A DNA stretch of 64,000 nt from Limnobacter sp. MED105 (lineage in GTDB: Bacteria > Pseudomonadota > Gammaproteobacteria > Burkholderiales > Burkholderiaceae_B): the NCBI RefSeq assembly GCF_000170915.1, contig NZ_ABCT01000015.1, positions 1 through 64,000 of the forward strand. Direction: 5' to 3'. Shown here one piece after another: positions 54,433-63,000 of the stretch (the stretch's first letter is position 1; each line of letters opens with the position of its first letter). Under the pieces are notes generated by a model, which was not told the origin of the DNA, did no database searches, and was given only the letters and a program-made list of their open reading frames with translations. The position numbers and the translations under genes are program-made.

Positions 54433-55386
54433 ATGAACTTGCATCAGCTCCGATTCGTTCGGGAAGCGGTTCGCCATGATTTCAGCCTGACCGATGCGGC
54501 CAAGGCGCTGTTTACCTCTCAGCCGGGTGTTTCGAAGGCGATCATCGAATTTGAAGAAGAGCTGGGCTTTCAGATTTTCAAGCGCCATGGCAAGCGCATC
54601 AAAGGTTTAACGCCACCTGGTGAATTGGTTTACCAAGCTTGCGAGCGCGTATTGGCCGAACTTGAGAACATCAAACGTGTGGGTGAAGAATTTGCAGCGC
54701 GTGAAAGCGGGCAGTTGACTGTGGCTGTGACCCACACACAGGCACGCTACGTTTTGCCGCAGGCGGTGGCTGCTTTCCGCAAGAAATTTCCGAAGGTCAA
54801 ATTGATTCTGTTGCAGGGAACGCCCGAGCAACTGGCCCAGTGGGTGCGCAAAGACCAAGCTGACTTGGCTGTGGCCACCGAGGCCTTGGCCGATGAACCT
54901 GATTTGGTGACATTCCCCTGTTACGACTGGGGGCATATTGCGGTGGCGCCCACCGATTCACCATTGCTAAAACCTTTTGCATCGGGCGGGCGACAAATTG
55001 CGCTGGCCGATTTTGATCAAATGCCCGTCATTACCTACGAAACCCATTTTGCCGGGCGCAAGAAAATTGACGCTGCATTTCAAAAGGCTGGGGTCAATAT
55101 TGACTTGGTGCTAGAAGCCATTGATGCAGACGTGATTAAAACCTATGTGGGCTTGGGTTTGGGCGTGGGCATTATTGCTGAGGTGGCTTTTGATGTTTTG
55201 AAAGACAAAGGCCTGATGGCTGTACCTGTGGACCATTTGTTTGGCCGCAACACCACTCGCATTGCCTTGCGGCAGGGGGTGTTCATGCGCACGCTAATGT
55301 ATGAATTCATTGCGGTGTTTGCGCCGATGTTGACGCCGAAGCTGATAGACCGCGTGTTGGGCGGTGGGGATGCTTACGACATTTGA
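54433..55386 (+). CDS. cysB: CysB-type LysR regulator
   Basis: A 317-residue LysR regulator with the CysB-group N-terminus MNLHQLRFVREAVRHDFSLTDAAKALFTSQPGVSKAI, which holds the winged helix-turn-helix. The effector domain has TVAVTHTQARYVLPQAVAAFRKKFPKVKL, the HTQARY segment that CysB and Cbl use to sense acetylserine. It is encoded opposite the sulfate assimilation operon and should activate it under sulfur limitation. An AAAGGG lies 6 bases before the ATG. Downstream is a hairpin-rich element, then convergent genes. Confidence 0.92.
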   Translation: MNLHQLRFVREAVRHDFSLTDAAKALFTSQPGVSKAIIEFEEELGFQIFKRHGKRIKGLTPPGELVYQACERVLAELENIKRVGEEFAARESGQLTVAVTHTQARYVLPQAVAAFRKKFPKVKLILLQGTPEQLAQWVRKDQADLAVATEALADEPDLVTFPCYDWGHIAVAPTDSPLLKPFASGGRQIALADFDQMPVITYETHFAGRKKIDAAFQKAGVNIDLVLEAIDADVIKTYVGLGLGVGIIAEVAFDVLKDKGLMAVPVDHLFGRNTTRIALRQGVFMRTLMYEFIAVFAPMLTPKLIDRVLGGGDAYDI

Positions 55387-55423
55387 TGCGGTGTGGTTGA
55401 TTTGCTCGGAGCGCAGAGCCTGT

Positions 55424-55562
55424 CGCGACGGAAAATCTGTTGGCCCCAAGCTGAACCTCGCCTTGCCTGAAACCGCCCCTCGAAGAAAGCGGTCGGGGCG
55501 GCTTCTGCCCTGAAGGGCACCAGCCCGGCTTGGCACGCTTGGGCAGATTTTCCTGACTGTCG
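55424..55562. repeat. Nested hairpin element 3' of cysB, possibly structured RNA or REP-like
   Basis: An outer stem pairs GGAAAATCTG (55430-55439) and CCCAAG (55445-55450) with CTTGGG (55538-55543) and CAGATTTTCC (55544-55553), with a five-base bulge. Inside are a GAAACCGCCCC/GGGGCGGCTTC hairpin (55469-55479 with 55495-55505, one mismatch) and GCCC-TGAA-GGGC (55507-55518). This would be a multi-branched fold of about 125 bases. There is no T run, no open frame of note, and it fills most of the 278-base gap between convergent cysB and a dehydrogenase gene. Confidence 0.6.
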
Positions 55563-55664
55563 CAACAAGCACATGCGCACCCGATCAAACCTGTATGCTG
55601 CAGGCCGCACACTGCCGCACTCGACCAGCGCAAGGCCCGAATAGTGCAGCTGTGTAGCTTGCCA

Positions 55665-56564
55665 CTAAGCTCGCATATGCCTGCGAACCACCTCAAAAAC
55701 CCGCGATGTGTCTTGACTCTTCGGCCCACTTGCCACCAGTTCATCCAACAGTTCTGCCGTTTTAAACAACAGTGGCAAATGCAAACCCTGCTTCTTCGCC
55801 GCATCAGCCACCATGCGCACATCTTTCGCATGCAGATGCGCTTCAATTGAAACCGGATCCGTAAAGCCTTTCACCATGTGCGGACCAGCCCAGTCCAGCA
55901 CCCGGCTGGCTGGCAAACCGGCCTGCAGCAACTCAAGTACTACACTCAATTCTGCACCTTGTTCCAGCGCGTAATTCATGGCTTCAGCAATGCCCACCAA
56001 TTGAATGCACAAGGCCATTTGATTGGCCGCCTTAATCGCTTGCCCCGCGCCGGAAGGGCCCACATGTCGAATGGTTTTGCCCAAGTGTTTCAGCATGGGT
56101 TCAATCCGATTGAAGGCCGCCAAATCACCACCTGCCATCATGCTCAATGTTGCAGCACGTGCGCCTGCAGCACCGCCAGAAACAGGACAATCAATGTAAT
56201 CAACACCGCGAGACTTCAATTGACGTGCAATATCAGCCACAGCCGCCGCGTCAATAGTGCTGAAGTCCACAATGATCGAACCGGGCTGTGCATGTTGCGC
56301 AATACCGCCATCGCGAAACAGCAGCGATTGAACATCAGCGGTGTTGGTCACATTCAAGGCGACCAGGCGGGTGCTTGCGCACAAGGCTTCAATGCTGGGT
56401 TGTGGAACAAGCGGGATGTCAGCCAGCGCCTCGAAGGTGGACGCATTTCTCGCCCAGGCCAGTACAGTGTAGCCCGCCTTGCAAAGGTGGCCTGCCATAG
56501 CGGCGCCCATGTTGCCAAGGCCAATAAAGCCGATTGTGTTGAGTGTTGGGGGTGTTGAGTTCAT
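55665..56564 (-). CDS. NAD(P)-dependent beta-hydroxyacid dehydrogenase, second HIBADH-family copy
   Basis: A 299-residue 3-hydroxyisobutyrate dehydrogenase-type protein: TIGFIGLGNMGAAMAGHLCKAGY, DCPVSGGAAGARAATLSMMAGG, and GAGQAIKAANQMALC with the catalytic Lys. Start is ATG 56564; the upstream frame lies within the neighbour gene. A TATAAT sits only 6 bases before the ATG, so its own transcript could be leaderless. A 98-residue gene ends 19 bases upstream. The substrate is not evident; it clearly differs from the dehydrogenase at 23634-24497. Confidence 0.9.
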   Translation of the reverse strand: MNSTPPTLNTIGFIGLGNMGAAMAGHLCKAGYTVLAWARNASTFEALADIPLVPQPSIEALCASTRLVALNVTNTADVQSLLFRDGGIAQHAQPGSIIVDFSTIDAAAVADIARQLKSRGVDYIDCPVSGGAAGARAATLSMMAGGDLAAFNRIEPMLKHLGKTIRHVGPSGAGQAIKAANQMALCIQLVGIAEAMNYALEQGAELSVVLELLQAGLPASRVLDWAGPHMVKGFTDPVSIEAHLHAKDVRMVADAAKKQGLHLPLLFKTAELLDELVASGPKSQDTSRVFEVVRRHMRA

Positions 56565-56570
56565 CCCCGG

Positions 56571-56576
56571 ATTATA
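56571..56576 (-). promoter_or_regulatory. Perfect -10 box immediately before the dehydrogenase start
   Basis: TATAAT on the minus strand, ending 6 bases before the ATG at 56564. Transcription starting about 7 bases downstream of the box would begin at the ATG itself. No convincing TTGACA is present at the right distance. Confidence 0.3.
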
Positions 56577-56583
56577 GTCAGCT

Positions 56584-56880
56584 TCAGTGGGTCTGCATGC
56601 TCGGGTTTTCAGCAATGTGCAGATCACTTAAGCGGCAATATTGCAACTCCCCGGTTTGAAGTTGAACCAGTACGGGGTGGCTGGTTGAAATCCAGCGACC
56701 AAATTCGGCAATGTTGTAGGCAATGACCGTGGCAGGTGCTGCGTTCAGCAGCACTTCAGCGCCCACCTTGAACAATTTCGCGGTTTGACGAAGCGTGCGC
56801 TTGCGCATCAGGGTTTGACCATCGGGGTAGCGCGGGCCAAATGAACCTGCGGCGTTGGAGTAGGCGATTGTGAGGGGCAT
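56584..56880 (-). CDS. Hypothetical protein, 98 residues
   Basis: An unrecognised small protein with a basic patch (LMRKRTLRQTAKLFKVGAEV) and predicted beta segments (ATVIAYNIAEFGRWIS, HPVLVQLQTGELQYCRLSDLHI). There is no signal peptide or membrane helix. It lies 19 bases before the HIBADH-family gene and 103 bases after a hydrolase gene. It looks coding by length and start (ATG 56880), but there is no family evidence. Confidence 0.55.
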   Translation of the reverse strand: MPLTIAYSNAAGSFGPRYPDGQTLMRKRTLRQTAKLFKVGAEVLLNAAPATVIAYNIAEFGRWISTSHPVLVQLQTGELQYCRLSDLHIAENPSMQTH

Positions 56881-56983
56881 TCTTGCCTCCAGGCTGGTGT
56901 GTACAACTTAGTTATACGGCACCAGCCTGAAAAGCAGTTTACCGAACATGGGGGGATAACCCGTTCAGTTTTTGCTGTGGTTT

Positions 56984-57853
56984 TTAGTGCGAAGGCAACA
57001 GCAACTGATTTTGAATCAGCATGAACAGTTCGCTGTTGGGGTCGGCAATGCTGTCGCAAATACTGAAATGATCTGCATTCACCTGCAAGGGTGGGTTTAG
57101 GCCCCAGTGTGATGCCAAGTAAGCGCTTTGCTCCTTGAACGCATCGGTTTCCTTCGTGCCAAATGCCAGGTGAACGGGAATGGTGGGCTTGGGCATCAAG
57201 GCCGGGCTTACCATGCGCGTGCGTTTCTGGTTCAGCTTCAGGTCTTTCTGAATGAACGGTGTGTGCACCAGTGGGCTGAGGTCGTAAATGCCTGAAATTG
57301 CGATGACGGACTTCACCACGTCTTGAGGCAGGTCGGAGGCCCACAGCGGCCAAAACGCCAGCGCGCTCATCACGCCCAAATGTCCTCCAGCCGAATGTCC
57401 ACACACTACGATCTGGTTGGCATCAAAGCCAAAGCGGTCGGCCTGGCGATAAAGCCATTCAATGCCGCGCAGGGTTTGGCGAACACTGTCTTCAATGGTT
57501 ACGCGGGGAATCAGGCCGTAGTTCAGCAGCGCCACCGAGTAGCCACGAGCCACATAAGGCTTGGCCAGAAAGGTAAAGTCGTATTTGTCGAGTGAACGCC
57601 AGTAACCGCCATGAATAAATATCAATAGCGGTTTGCCGGGTTTGCCAGGAATGACATCCACGGTTTCTGCTTCCGATTCGCCGAAATACTGATTCCAGAA
57701 CCCGTCCAGATCAAAACGGGCGTAGCGGGACTGCTCAGCCCAGCGAGCAAAGGTTTTGGGGTGGTCGGGCAGGTAAGAGCGGACGTTGTACTGGCTCTCG
57801 AGCCAAGCCACGTCGGGCTGGTTCTCGCCACTTTGGGCTTTTGTGTCGGCCAT
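56984..57853 (-). CDS. Alpha/beta hydrolase, kynurenine-formamidase-like
   Basis: A 289-residue alpha/beta hydrolase with the oxyanion motif IFIHGGYWRSLDKYDF and the nucleophile elbow VVCGHSAGGHLGV. A late His (NADHFSICDSI) completes the triad. HGGYW is shared with arylformamidases and related carboxylesterases, so formyl-kynurenine or small esters are possible substrates. No other kynurenine genes are in view. Start is ATG 57853 (MADTKAQSGE); the ATG at 57865 adds four residues. Confidence 0.85.
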   Translation of the reverse strand: MADTKAQSGENQPDVAWLESQYNVRSYLPDHPKTFARWAEQSRYARFDLDGFWNQYFGESEAETVDVIPGKPGKPLLIFIHGGYWRSLDKYDFTFLAKPYVARGYSVALLNYGLIPRVTIEDSVRQTLRGIEWLYRQADRFGFDANQIVVCGHSAGGHLGVMSALAFWPLWASDLPQDVVKSVIAISGIYDLSPLVHTPFIQKDLKLNQKRTRMVSPALMPKPTIPVHLAFGTKETDAFKEQSAYLASHWGLNPPLQVNADHFSICDSIADPNSELFMLIQNQLLLPSH

Positions 57854-58002
57854 ATGGCAGTGCAAAAATGTGTGTTTGGGTTGTTAGGCAGAATAAATTC
57901 GTGACACAACATACCGTAAAGGGACCAAAAAGTCCAATTTTCGTGCCAATTTCGCAGTCGATTAAACACAATGGCAATAATTTTGTGCTTACAATGAAAA
58001 GT

Positions 58003-59175
58003 TCAGCGTTTCAGTCGAATGCTGGCCCAGCACGCAAGCGCAGCAAAGGCCACCACGGTGGCAGCCATGGGTAGCGAGGTGTCGTCGTGTACCACTGAGA
58101 CAGCCCAGCTGGCCAACCCCCCCAAACCAAATTGCGCGCAACCATACAAGGCAGAGGCTGCCCCGGCATTTTTAGGGTGCTTGCCCAACAATTGCGCTGT
58201 GGTGTTGGGTGCCACAAAGCCCAGTGAACCCACACACAGTAAAAAGCCAGCCACCATCAGACCCAGATTCCAGCTGGCCGTGCCGGCACTCCAGGCGCTG
58301 ACCAACACCATGAGGGCACCCAGCAACCCCAAGGCGGAGCCTGTTTTTACAAGTGGCGTAGTGCCCGTGCGTTTCACCAATCGCGTGGATGCATAGCCAA
58401 AACCAATCAGGGTCAATATGTTCGAGCCAAACAGCACCGCGTATGTTTTTTCACTCAAACCAAAAAACTCGATGTACACAAATGGCGTGCCCGTGATGTA
58501 GGCAAACATCGCAGCAAAGTGCGCGCCTCCCGCAATAATCAGCAGTCGGGCATCGCGCTGCTCCCATACGGTTCGATACCCCCTGAATGCATGGCCCAAA
58601 GAACTCTGGCTTCTAACCTTGCTCAGGGTTTCGGGCAGCAATGCATAAGCGGCCACGGTGCAGAGGGCCCCAAACAGGGCCAACGCCAGAAATTCATAGC
58701 GCCATGAACCCAGTTCCAGAATGTAGGCCCCGAGAAGTGGCGCAATCATGGGGGCCAGTGAGGTGACCATAGCGACCATGGCCATGACCCGGGCTGAATC
58801 GGTTTCGCCGAACAGGTCGCGAATCACGGCACGTGAAATAACCGCCGCGGCACCGCCACCAAAAGCCTGAATCAGTCTGAACACCAGGAGTTGTTCAATG
58901 GTTTGGGCCAACATGCAGGCCACACTGGCCAGTACGAACACGGTGGTACCGGCAAATATCATTCGCCTGCGGCCAAACCTGTCCGAAAGTGGTCCGTAAA
59001 ACAGCATGCCCAAAGCAAACCCCGCCAGAAACACAGTCACAGTTTGTTGAACACGCCCTGCCGGAGCCTGCAGTTCCGCGCCAATTGCAGCGAGGCTTGG
59101 CAAATACAAATCAATTGCCAAGGGGGCGAATGCGGCCAAGGCAGCCAGCAAAAAAAACATGGGGCGCTTAATCAC
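58003..59175 (-). CDS. Bcr/CflA family multidrug efflux MFS transporter
   Basis: A 390-residue MFS exporter with 12 hydrophobic helices. The Bcr/CflA opening APLAIDLYLPSLAAIGAELQA, the loop-2/3 motif GPLSDRFGRRRMIFAG and the FGGGAAAVISRAVIRDLF segment are typical. Members expel bicyclomycin, chloramphenicol or related compounds. Start is GTG 59175, with GGAAG 7 bases upstream; ATG 59160 is the alternative, and the longer frame to 59265 crosses the promoter region. It is divergent from cioA. Confidence 0.9.
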   Translation of the reverse strand: MIKRPMFFLLAALAAFAPLAIDLYLPSLAAIGAELQAPAGRVQQTVTVFLAGFALGMLFYGPLSDRFGRRRMIFAGTTVFVLASVACMLAQTIEQLLVFRLIQAFGGGAAAVISRAVIRDLFGETDSARVMAMVAMVTSLAPMIAPLLGAYILELGSWRYEFLALALFGALCTVAAYALLPETLSKVRSQSSLGHAFRGYRTVWEQRDARLLIIAGGAHFAAMFAYITGTPFVYIEFFGLSEKTYAVLFGSNILTLIGFGYASTRLVKRTGTTPLVKTGSALGLLGALMVLVSAWSAGTASWNLGLMVAGFLLCVGSLGFVAPNTTAQLLGKHPKNAGAASALYGCAQFGLGGLASWAVSVVHDDTSLPMAATVVAFAALACWASIRLKR

Positions 59176-59244
59176 GAACAGACTTCCAGTGCGGAGAGAT
59201 TGGGCATTGTACGCGTTGTGCGGTGGTTCATTGAGCAAACTAAT

Positions 59245-59273
59245 TTGACAGACGACACGCACCAAATTATGGT
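59245..59273 (+). promoter_or_regulatory. Sigma-70 promoter for cioAB
   Basis: TTGACA (59245-59250), a 17-base spacer, then TATGGT (59268-59273). It lies 51 bases before the cioA ATG in the region between the divergent efflux gene and cioA. The -35 is perfect and the -10 matches four of six consensus bases. Confidence 0.55.
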
Positions 59274-59323
59274 CATATCCATGCCATGGCTGTTCTTATT
59301 CAGTTGCTTTCGTGGGGTGCTGC

Positions 59324-60712
59324 ATGGAATTCACGTCGCTTGATCTTGCCCGAATCCAGTTCGCGGCCAATATTACTTTCCATATTTTGTTTCCAACTAT
59401 CACCATTGGTTTGGGCTGGGTGATGTTTTACCTGCGATTGCAGCATGTGCGCACTGGCAAAACCGAGTGGGAGCAGGCCCATTATTTCTGGACGAAAATT
59501 TTTGCGCTGACTTTCGCCATGGGCGTTGTGTCGGGTATCACCATGAGCTTCCAGTTCGGCACCAACTGGCCTGGCTTCATGGAAAAAACCGGAAACATTT
59601 CCGGTCCCCTCCTGGGTTATGAGGTGCTGACTGCGTTCTTTCTGGAAGCCACTTTTTTGGGTGTGATGTTGTTTGGCAAACAACGGGTGTCGCCCAAGGT
59701 ACATTTGTTGGCCACGTTTTTGGTGGCCTTTGGCACCACGCTTTCGGCCTTCTGGATTTTGGTGCTGAACAGCTGGATGCAAACCCCGCAGGGCTTCGAA
59801 ATCATTGATGGCCAAATGCATGCCACCAATTGGCTGGAAATTATCTGGAATCCATCTTTTCCTTATCGCTTTACACACATGTTGCTGGCCAGCGGTTTGA
59901 CTGTGTTCTTCGTGATTGCGGGCGGCAGCGCCCTTCAAATTTTGCGTAAGCGCGAAAAGCCGTTTACGCGTCACATGCTGAAATTGGGGGTTTATGGCGC
60001 AGCGGTGCTGATTCCCATCCAGATTTTTGTGGGTGATTTGCACGGTTTGAATACGCTGAAGCACCAGCCTGCCAAAGTGGCGGCCATGGAAGGCGTGTGG
60101 GAAACCGAGAGGGGTGCTCCATTGCTGTTGTTCGCCATTCCTGACAGCGAAGCGCGCACCAATCATTTTGAAATCGGTATTCCCAAAATGGCCAGTTTTA
60201 TATTGACGCACGACTTCAATGGCGAGATCAAAGGGTTGAACGATTTCCTGAATACCCACCCGCCAGTGGGGCCCGTGTTTTATTCCTTTCGGGTCATGGT
60301 GGGCATGGGTGTGTTGATGTTGCTGGTTTCCTGGGCCTCGGTGTGGGCTTTCCGGAAAACTGGCCCGGTACTTGAAAACAAAACCCATCGACTTCTTCTG
60401 ACCGCTTTGATGTTCATGATGTTCTCGGGTTGGGTGGCCACAGTGGCTGGTTGGTGGGTCACCGAGATTGGTCGGCAACCGTATGTGGTGTACGGCGTCT
60501 TGGGCACCGCTGACGTGGTGGCCCAGCATCCACCCCAGTTGTTGGCTTTTACGGTGTTGTTGTACATGGCCATGTACATCGGTTTGATCATCTCTTATGT
60601 GTGGGTGCTGCGGTACATGCTGTTGGGTGGTATTGGTTCATCCAAGAAAGTAAATTGGGGCGGGGTTCCACCCGCCACTACGCCTGCGGACAAACTTCGC
60701 CGTGAACAATAA
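59324..60712 (+). CDS. cioA: Cytochrome bd-type quinol oxidase subunit I (cyanide-insensitive, CioA)
   Basis: Catalytic subunit of a bd-family terminal oxidase that reduces oxygen to water using quinol, without pumping protons. The haem-ligand His is in ARIQFAANITFHILFP, and the conserved GWVATVAGWWVTEIGRQP is present. The quinol loop between helices 6 and 7 is short, the mark of the CioA branch rather than E. coli CydA. Length 462 residues from ATG 59324; the frame opens at 59312. cioB follows after 15 bases. No cydX-like small gene is visible. Confidence 0.93.
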   Translation: MEFTSLDLARIQFAANITFHILFPTITIGLGWVMFYLRLQHVRTGKTEWEQAHYFWTKIFALTFAMGVVSGITMSFQFGTNWPGFMEKTGNISGPLLGYEVLTAFFLEATFLGVMLFGKQRVSPKVHLLATFLVAFGTTLSAFWILVLNSWMQTPQGFEIIDGQMHATNWLEIIWNPSFPYRFTHMLLASGLTVFFVIAGGSALQILRKREKPFTRHMLKLGVYGAAVLIPIQIFVGDLHGLNTLKHQPAKVAAMEGVWETERGAPLLLFAIPDSEARTNHFEIGIPKMASFILTHDFNGEIKGLNDFLNTHPPVGPVFYSFRVMVGMGVLMLLVSWASVWAFRKTGPVLENKTHRLLLTALMFMMFSGWVATVAGWWVTEIGRQPYVVYGVLGTADVVAQHPPQLLAFTVLLYMAMYIGLIISYVWVLRYMLLGGIGSSKKVNWGGVPPATTPADKLRREQ

Positions 60713-60727
60713 AAGGGAGACTGTGCG

Positions 60728-61726
60728 ATGACGTTCAACGAGTTTTTGCCGCTGTTGTTCATGGGCGTAATGGGTTTGTCCCTTTTGATTTACGTGGTGC
60801 TGGATGGTTACGATTTGGGCGTCGGCCTGTTGTTGCCCCATGCAACAGATGATGAAAAAGACACCATGATCAATTCAATCGGCCCGTTCTGGGATGCAAA
60901 TGAAACCTGGTTGGTGCTGGGCGTGGGCGTATTGCTGGTCGCCTTTCCAAAAGCCCACGGTGTGGTGCTTACAGCCTTGTACCTGCCAGTCACTTTCATG
61001 CTTCTGGGCCTTGTGTTGAGGGGGGTAGCGTTTGATTTTCGCGTTAAAGTGGATGTGGCCTACAAGCCGCTGTGGAACCGGATTTTTTTCATCGGTTCAC
61101 TGGTTACCTCGGTTTCGCAAGGCTGGATGCTGGGTAGTTACATCACGGGTTTTTCTAACCATTGGTCGCAACTGGTCTTCAACTTGGGTGTCGCCATCAC
61201 CTTGCCTTTTGCTTACACCTTGTTGGCCAGCGGTTGGTTGATCATGAAAACTGAAGGCGGTTTGATCGAGAAGTCTCGCCGATGGGGGCGAATCAGTTTT
61301 TGGCCCATGTTGGCCTCCATCGCCTTTATTTCAGCCATGACACCGTTGGTTGTTCCTGAAATTTTTGACAAGTGGTTCAGCTTTCCCAACATTGTTGCCT
61401 TGGCACCCATTCCAATCGCGTCGGTGTTGTGCCTGTGGGGTATTCACCATGTGTTGAGCAGTCAGCGTTTGATGGATGCTGGCTATGGCTGGATGGTGTT
61501 CGCACTCACGGCGGGTGTCATGACTTTGGCCTTCATGGGCCTGGCTTACAGTCAATACCCTTACGTGGTCTTGAATCAGTTGACCGTGTGGGAGGCGGCT
61601 TCGTCACCTGAAGCATTGAAGATTATTCTGGTGGGTGTGGTGATCACTTTGCCAACTATCCTCGGGTACACTGCATTTTCTTACAAAGTGTTCTGGGGCA
61701 AGGCCAAAGAACTGTCTTATCAGTAA
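60728..61726 (+). CDS. cioB: Cytochrome bd-type quinol oxidase subunit II (CioB)
   Basis: Second subunit of the bd oxidase, 332 residues with about nine helices. LLIYVVLDGYDLGVGLLLPHATDDEKDTMINSIGPFWDANETWLVLG is the family signature, and FDFRVKVDVAYKPLWNRIFFIGSL follows. It starts 15 bases after cioA with a GGGAGA-type ribosome-binding site. A small phosphatase-like gene follows after 24 bases and may share the transcript. Confidence 0.94.
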   Translation: MTFNEFLPLLFMGVMGLSLLIYVVLDGYDLGVGLLLPHATDDEKDTMINSIGPFWDANETWLVLGVGVLLVAFPKAHGVVLTALYLPVTFMLLGLVLRGVAFDFRVKVDVAYKPLWNRIFFIGSLVTSVSQGWMLGSYITGFSNHWSQLVFNLGVAITLPFAYTLLASGWLIMKTEGGLIEKSRRWGRISFWPMLASIAFISAMTPLVVPEIFDKWFSFPNIVALAPIPIASVLCLWGIHHVLSSQRLMDAGYGWMVFALTAGVMTLAFMGLAYSQYPYVVLNQLTVWEAASSPEALKIILVGVVITLPTILGYTAFSYKVFWGKAKELSYQ

Positions 61727-61750
61727 AACGCACCGAAGGAATTTGTTGAA

Positions 61751-62089
61751 ATGAGCATCAGGCAACTGAGCAATGAGGTCGCAGTGTGCGGCCAAATCAG
61801 TCCGGAAGATTTGGAAGCAATTGCCGAACTGGGTTTTAAAACCATAGTGAATAATCGGCCCGACCATGAAGTGGGTGCCCAACTGGCCCACTCAGTAATT
61901 GAAGCCAAGGCGAAAAGCCTGGGCCTGGCCATTCACTATTTGCCGATGGAAGTGGGGCAACCCCCCTCAGAAGTGTTGCTTGAGGATTTCAAGCGAATTC
62001 TGGACGCAGCAGAAAAACCGGTGTTGGCGTATTGCCGCAGCGGCAACCGTTCTGGCCAAATTTACATGGGAGCCTGCGCACTGAAGTGA
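61751..62089 (+). CDS. DUF442 (Blh-type) protein-tyrosine-phosphatase-like protein
   Basis: A 112-residue protein of the TIGR01244/DUF442 group. The P-loop CRSGNRSGQ carries the phosphatase-type Cys and Arg. The N-terminus SIRQLSNEVAVCGQISPEDLEAIAELGFKTIVNNRPDHE matches the family. Relatives are often found with sulfide-oxidation genes and may act on persulfides or phosphate esters. The true substrate is unknown. Gene order suggests co-expression with cioAB. Confidence 0.85.
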   Translation: MSIRQLSNEVAVCGQISPEDLEAIAELGFKTIVNNRPDHEVGAQLAHSVIEAKAKSLGLAIHYLPMEVGQPPSEVLLEDFKRILDAAEKPVLAYCRSGNRSGQIYMGACALK

Positions 62090-62103
62090 GCGGGTCTCTC
62101 GCG

Positions 62104-62622
62104 CTAGTGGTCTTTCCGATTGTCGGGTTGTTGCGCGGGCATGGCCATGGCCAGCTCGCGAATCATGCGCACGGTGTCAATATCGGCGGCGCGGTAAGCC
62201 TGTTTTCGAATTTCGTCGACATCGTGCGATGAAACCTCGGAGCCGCCTGCCGAGCTTGGTACATCGCTGACCTGGTATTGAAACCGCAACCACAGTTCAC
62301 CTGACTCCGGTTCTTCAATTGAAATGGTCAATGTGCTGTCGCCACAAAACTGATTCGCTACAATGCGTGTCTCGGTGCGATCTTCTTCAATCAGCTCGAT
62401 GGTGTCTTCAATTTGAAAGGGGCCATAATTCAGTACCCGGGCGAGCGTGGTGATATTGCCTTCCTGACTGGTTTGCATCACTTGCGCATCTTCAAGACCA
62501 AGTACGAAGCGTGTAGGTTTCCACGCGCGTGCAACCAAGCCAAACCAGAGTTGTTGCCGTGTTAACCAGTCAATGCCAGGCAAGCTCGGGTCGTTGATCT
62601 GCACCAAATGTTCAAATTTCAT
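62104..62622 (-). CDS. DUF1857-family SRPBCC protein
   Basis: A 172-residue START/SRPBCC-like protein: MKFEHLVQINDPSLPGIDWLTRQQLWFGLVARAWKPTRFV is the DUF1857 opening, followed by LNYGPFQIEDTIELIEED. The fold binds a hydrophobic ligand in a central cavity; the biological role is unknown. The start codon lies only 12 bases from the GTG of the divergent RidA gene, so each ribosome-binding site overlaps the other gene's leader. Start chosen by family alignment. Confidence 0.8.
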   Translation of the reverse strand: MKFEHLVQINDPSLPGIDWLTRQQLWFGLVARAWKPTRFVLGLEDAQVMQTSQEGNITTLARVLNYGPFQIEDTIELIEEDRTETRIVANQFCGDSTLTISIEEPESGELWLRFQYQVSDVPSSAGGSEVSSHDVDEIRKQAYRAADIDTVRMIRELAMAMPAQQPDNRKDH

Positions 62623-62634
62623 GAAGGGGGTCCT

Positions 62635-63000
62635 GTGATACACAGACAAGGTACTACAAAACGTTACTCCGATTCCACAAGCTTCAACGGGGTGGTTTAT
62701 TTGGTTGAGGTGCCTTCCATGGAGGAAGGCGACATTCAGGCCCAAACCCGGGACCTGTTGAGCTGCCTTGAACGCACCATGGCTGGCGCAGGCACAGACA
62801 AAAGCCGTTTGTTGCTGGTTCAGGTTTACTTGACCAATATGGCCCGCGATTACGAGGGGTTCAACTCGGTTTGGGACGCTTGGTTGCCCGAGGGCGCTGC
62901 ACCTTCACGCGCGTGTGTGGAAGTCAAAGGACTGGCCAAGCCAGGCTGGAAAGTGGAGCTCGTGGTGACGGCAGCGGTGAATCCGGATTTACTGGCTTAA
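62635..63000 (+). CDS. RidA family enamine/imine deaminase-like protein
   Basis: A 121-residue RidA (YjgF) family protein. YSDSTSFNGVVYLVEVP, the middle helix LSCLERTMAGAGTDKSRLLLVQVYLTN and the conserved ligand-binding Arg in PSRACVEVKGLAKPG are present. RidA hydrolyses reactive 2-aminoacrylate. Start is GTG 62635 with AAGGGGG upstream; ATG 62608 in the same frame would overlap the neighbour's coding start. The stop lies 12 bases inside the end of the convergent kinase gene. Confidence 0.87.
   Translation: MIHRQGTTKRYSDSTSFNGVVYLVEVPSMEEGDIQAQTRDLLSCLERTMAGAGTDKSRLLLVQVYLTNMARDYEGFNSVWDAWLPEGAAPSRACVEVKGLAKPGWKVELVVTAAVNPDLLA

Noticed and set aside
59300-60529. Minus-strand open frame of 409 codons over cioA
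   Set aside because: Antisense to a clear bd-oxidase gene, His/Gln-rich and without domain signatures.
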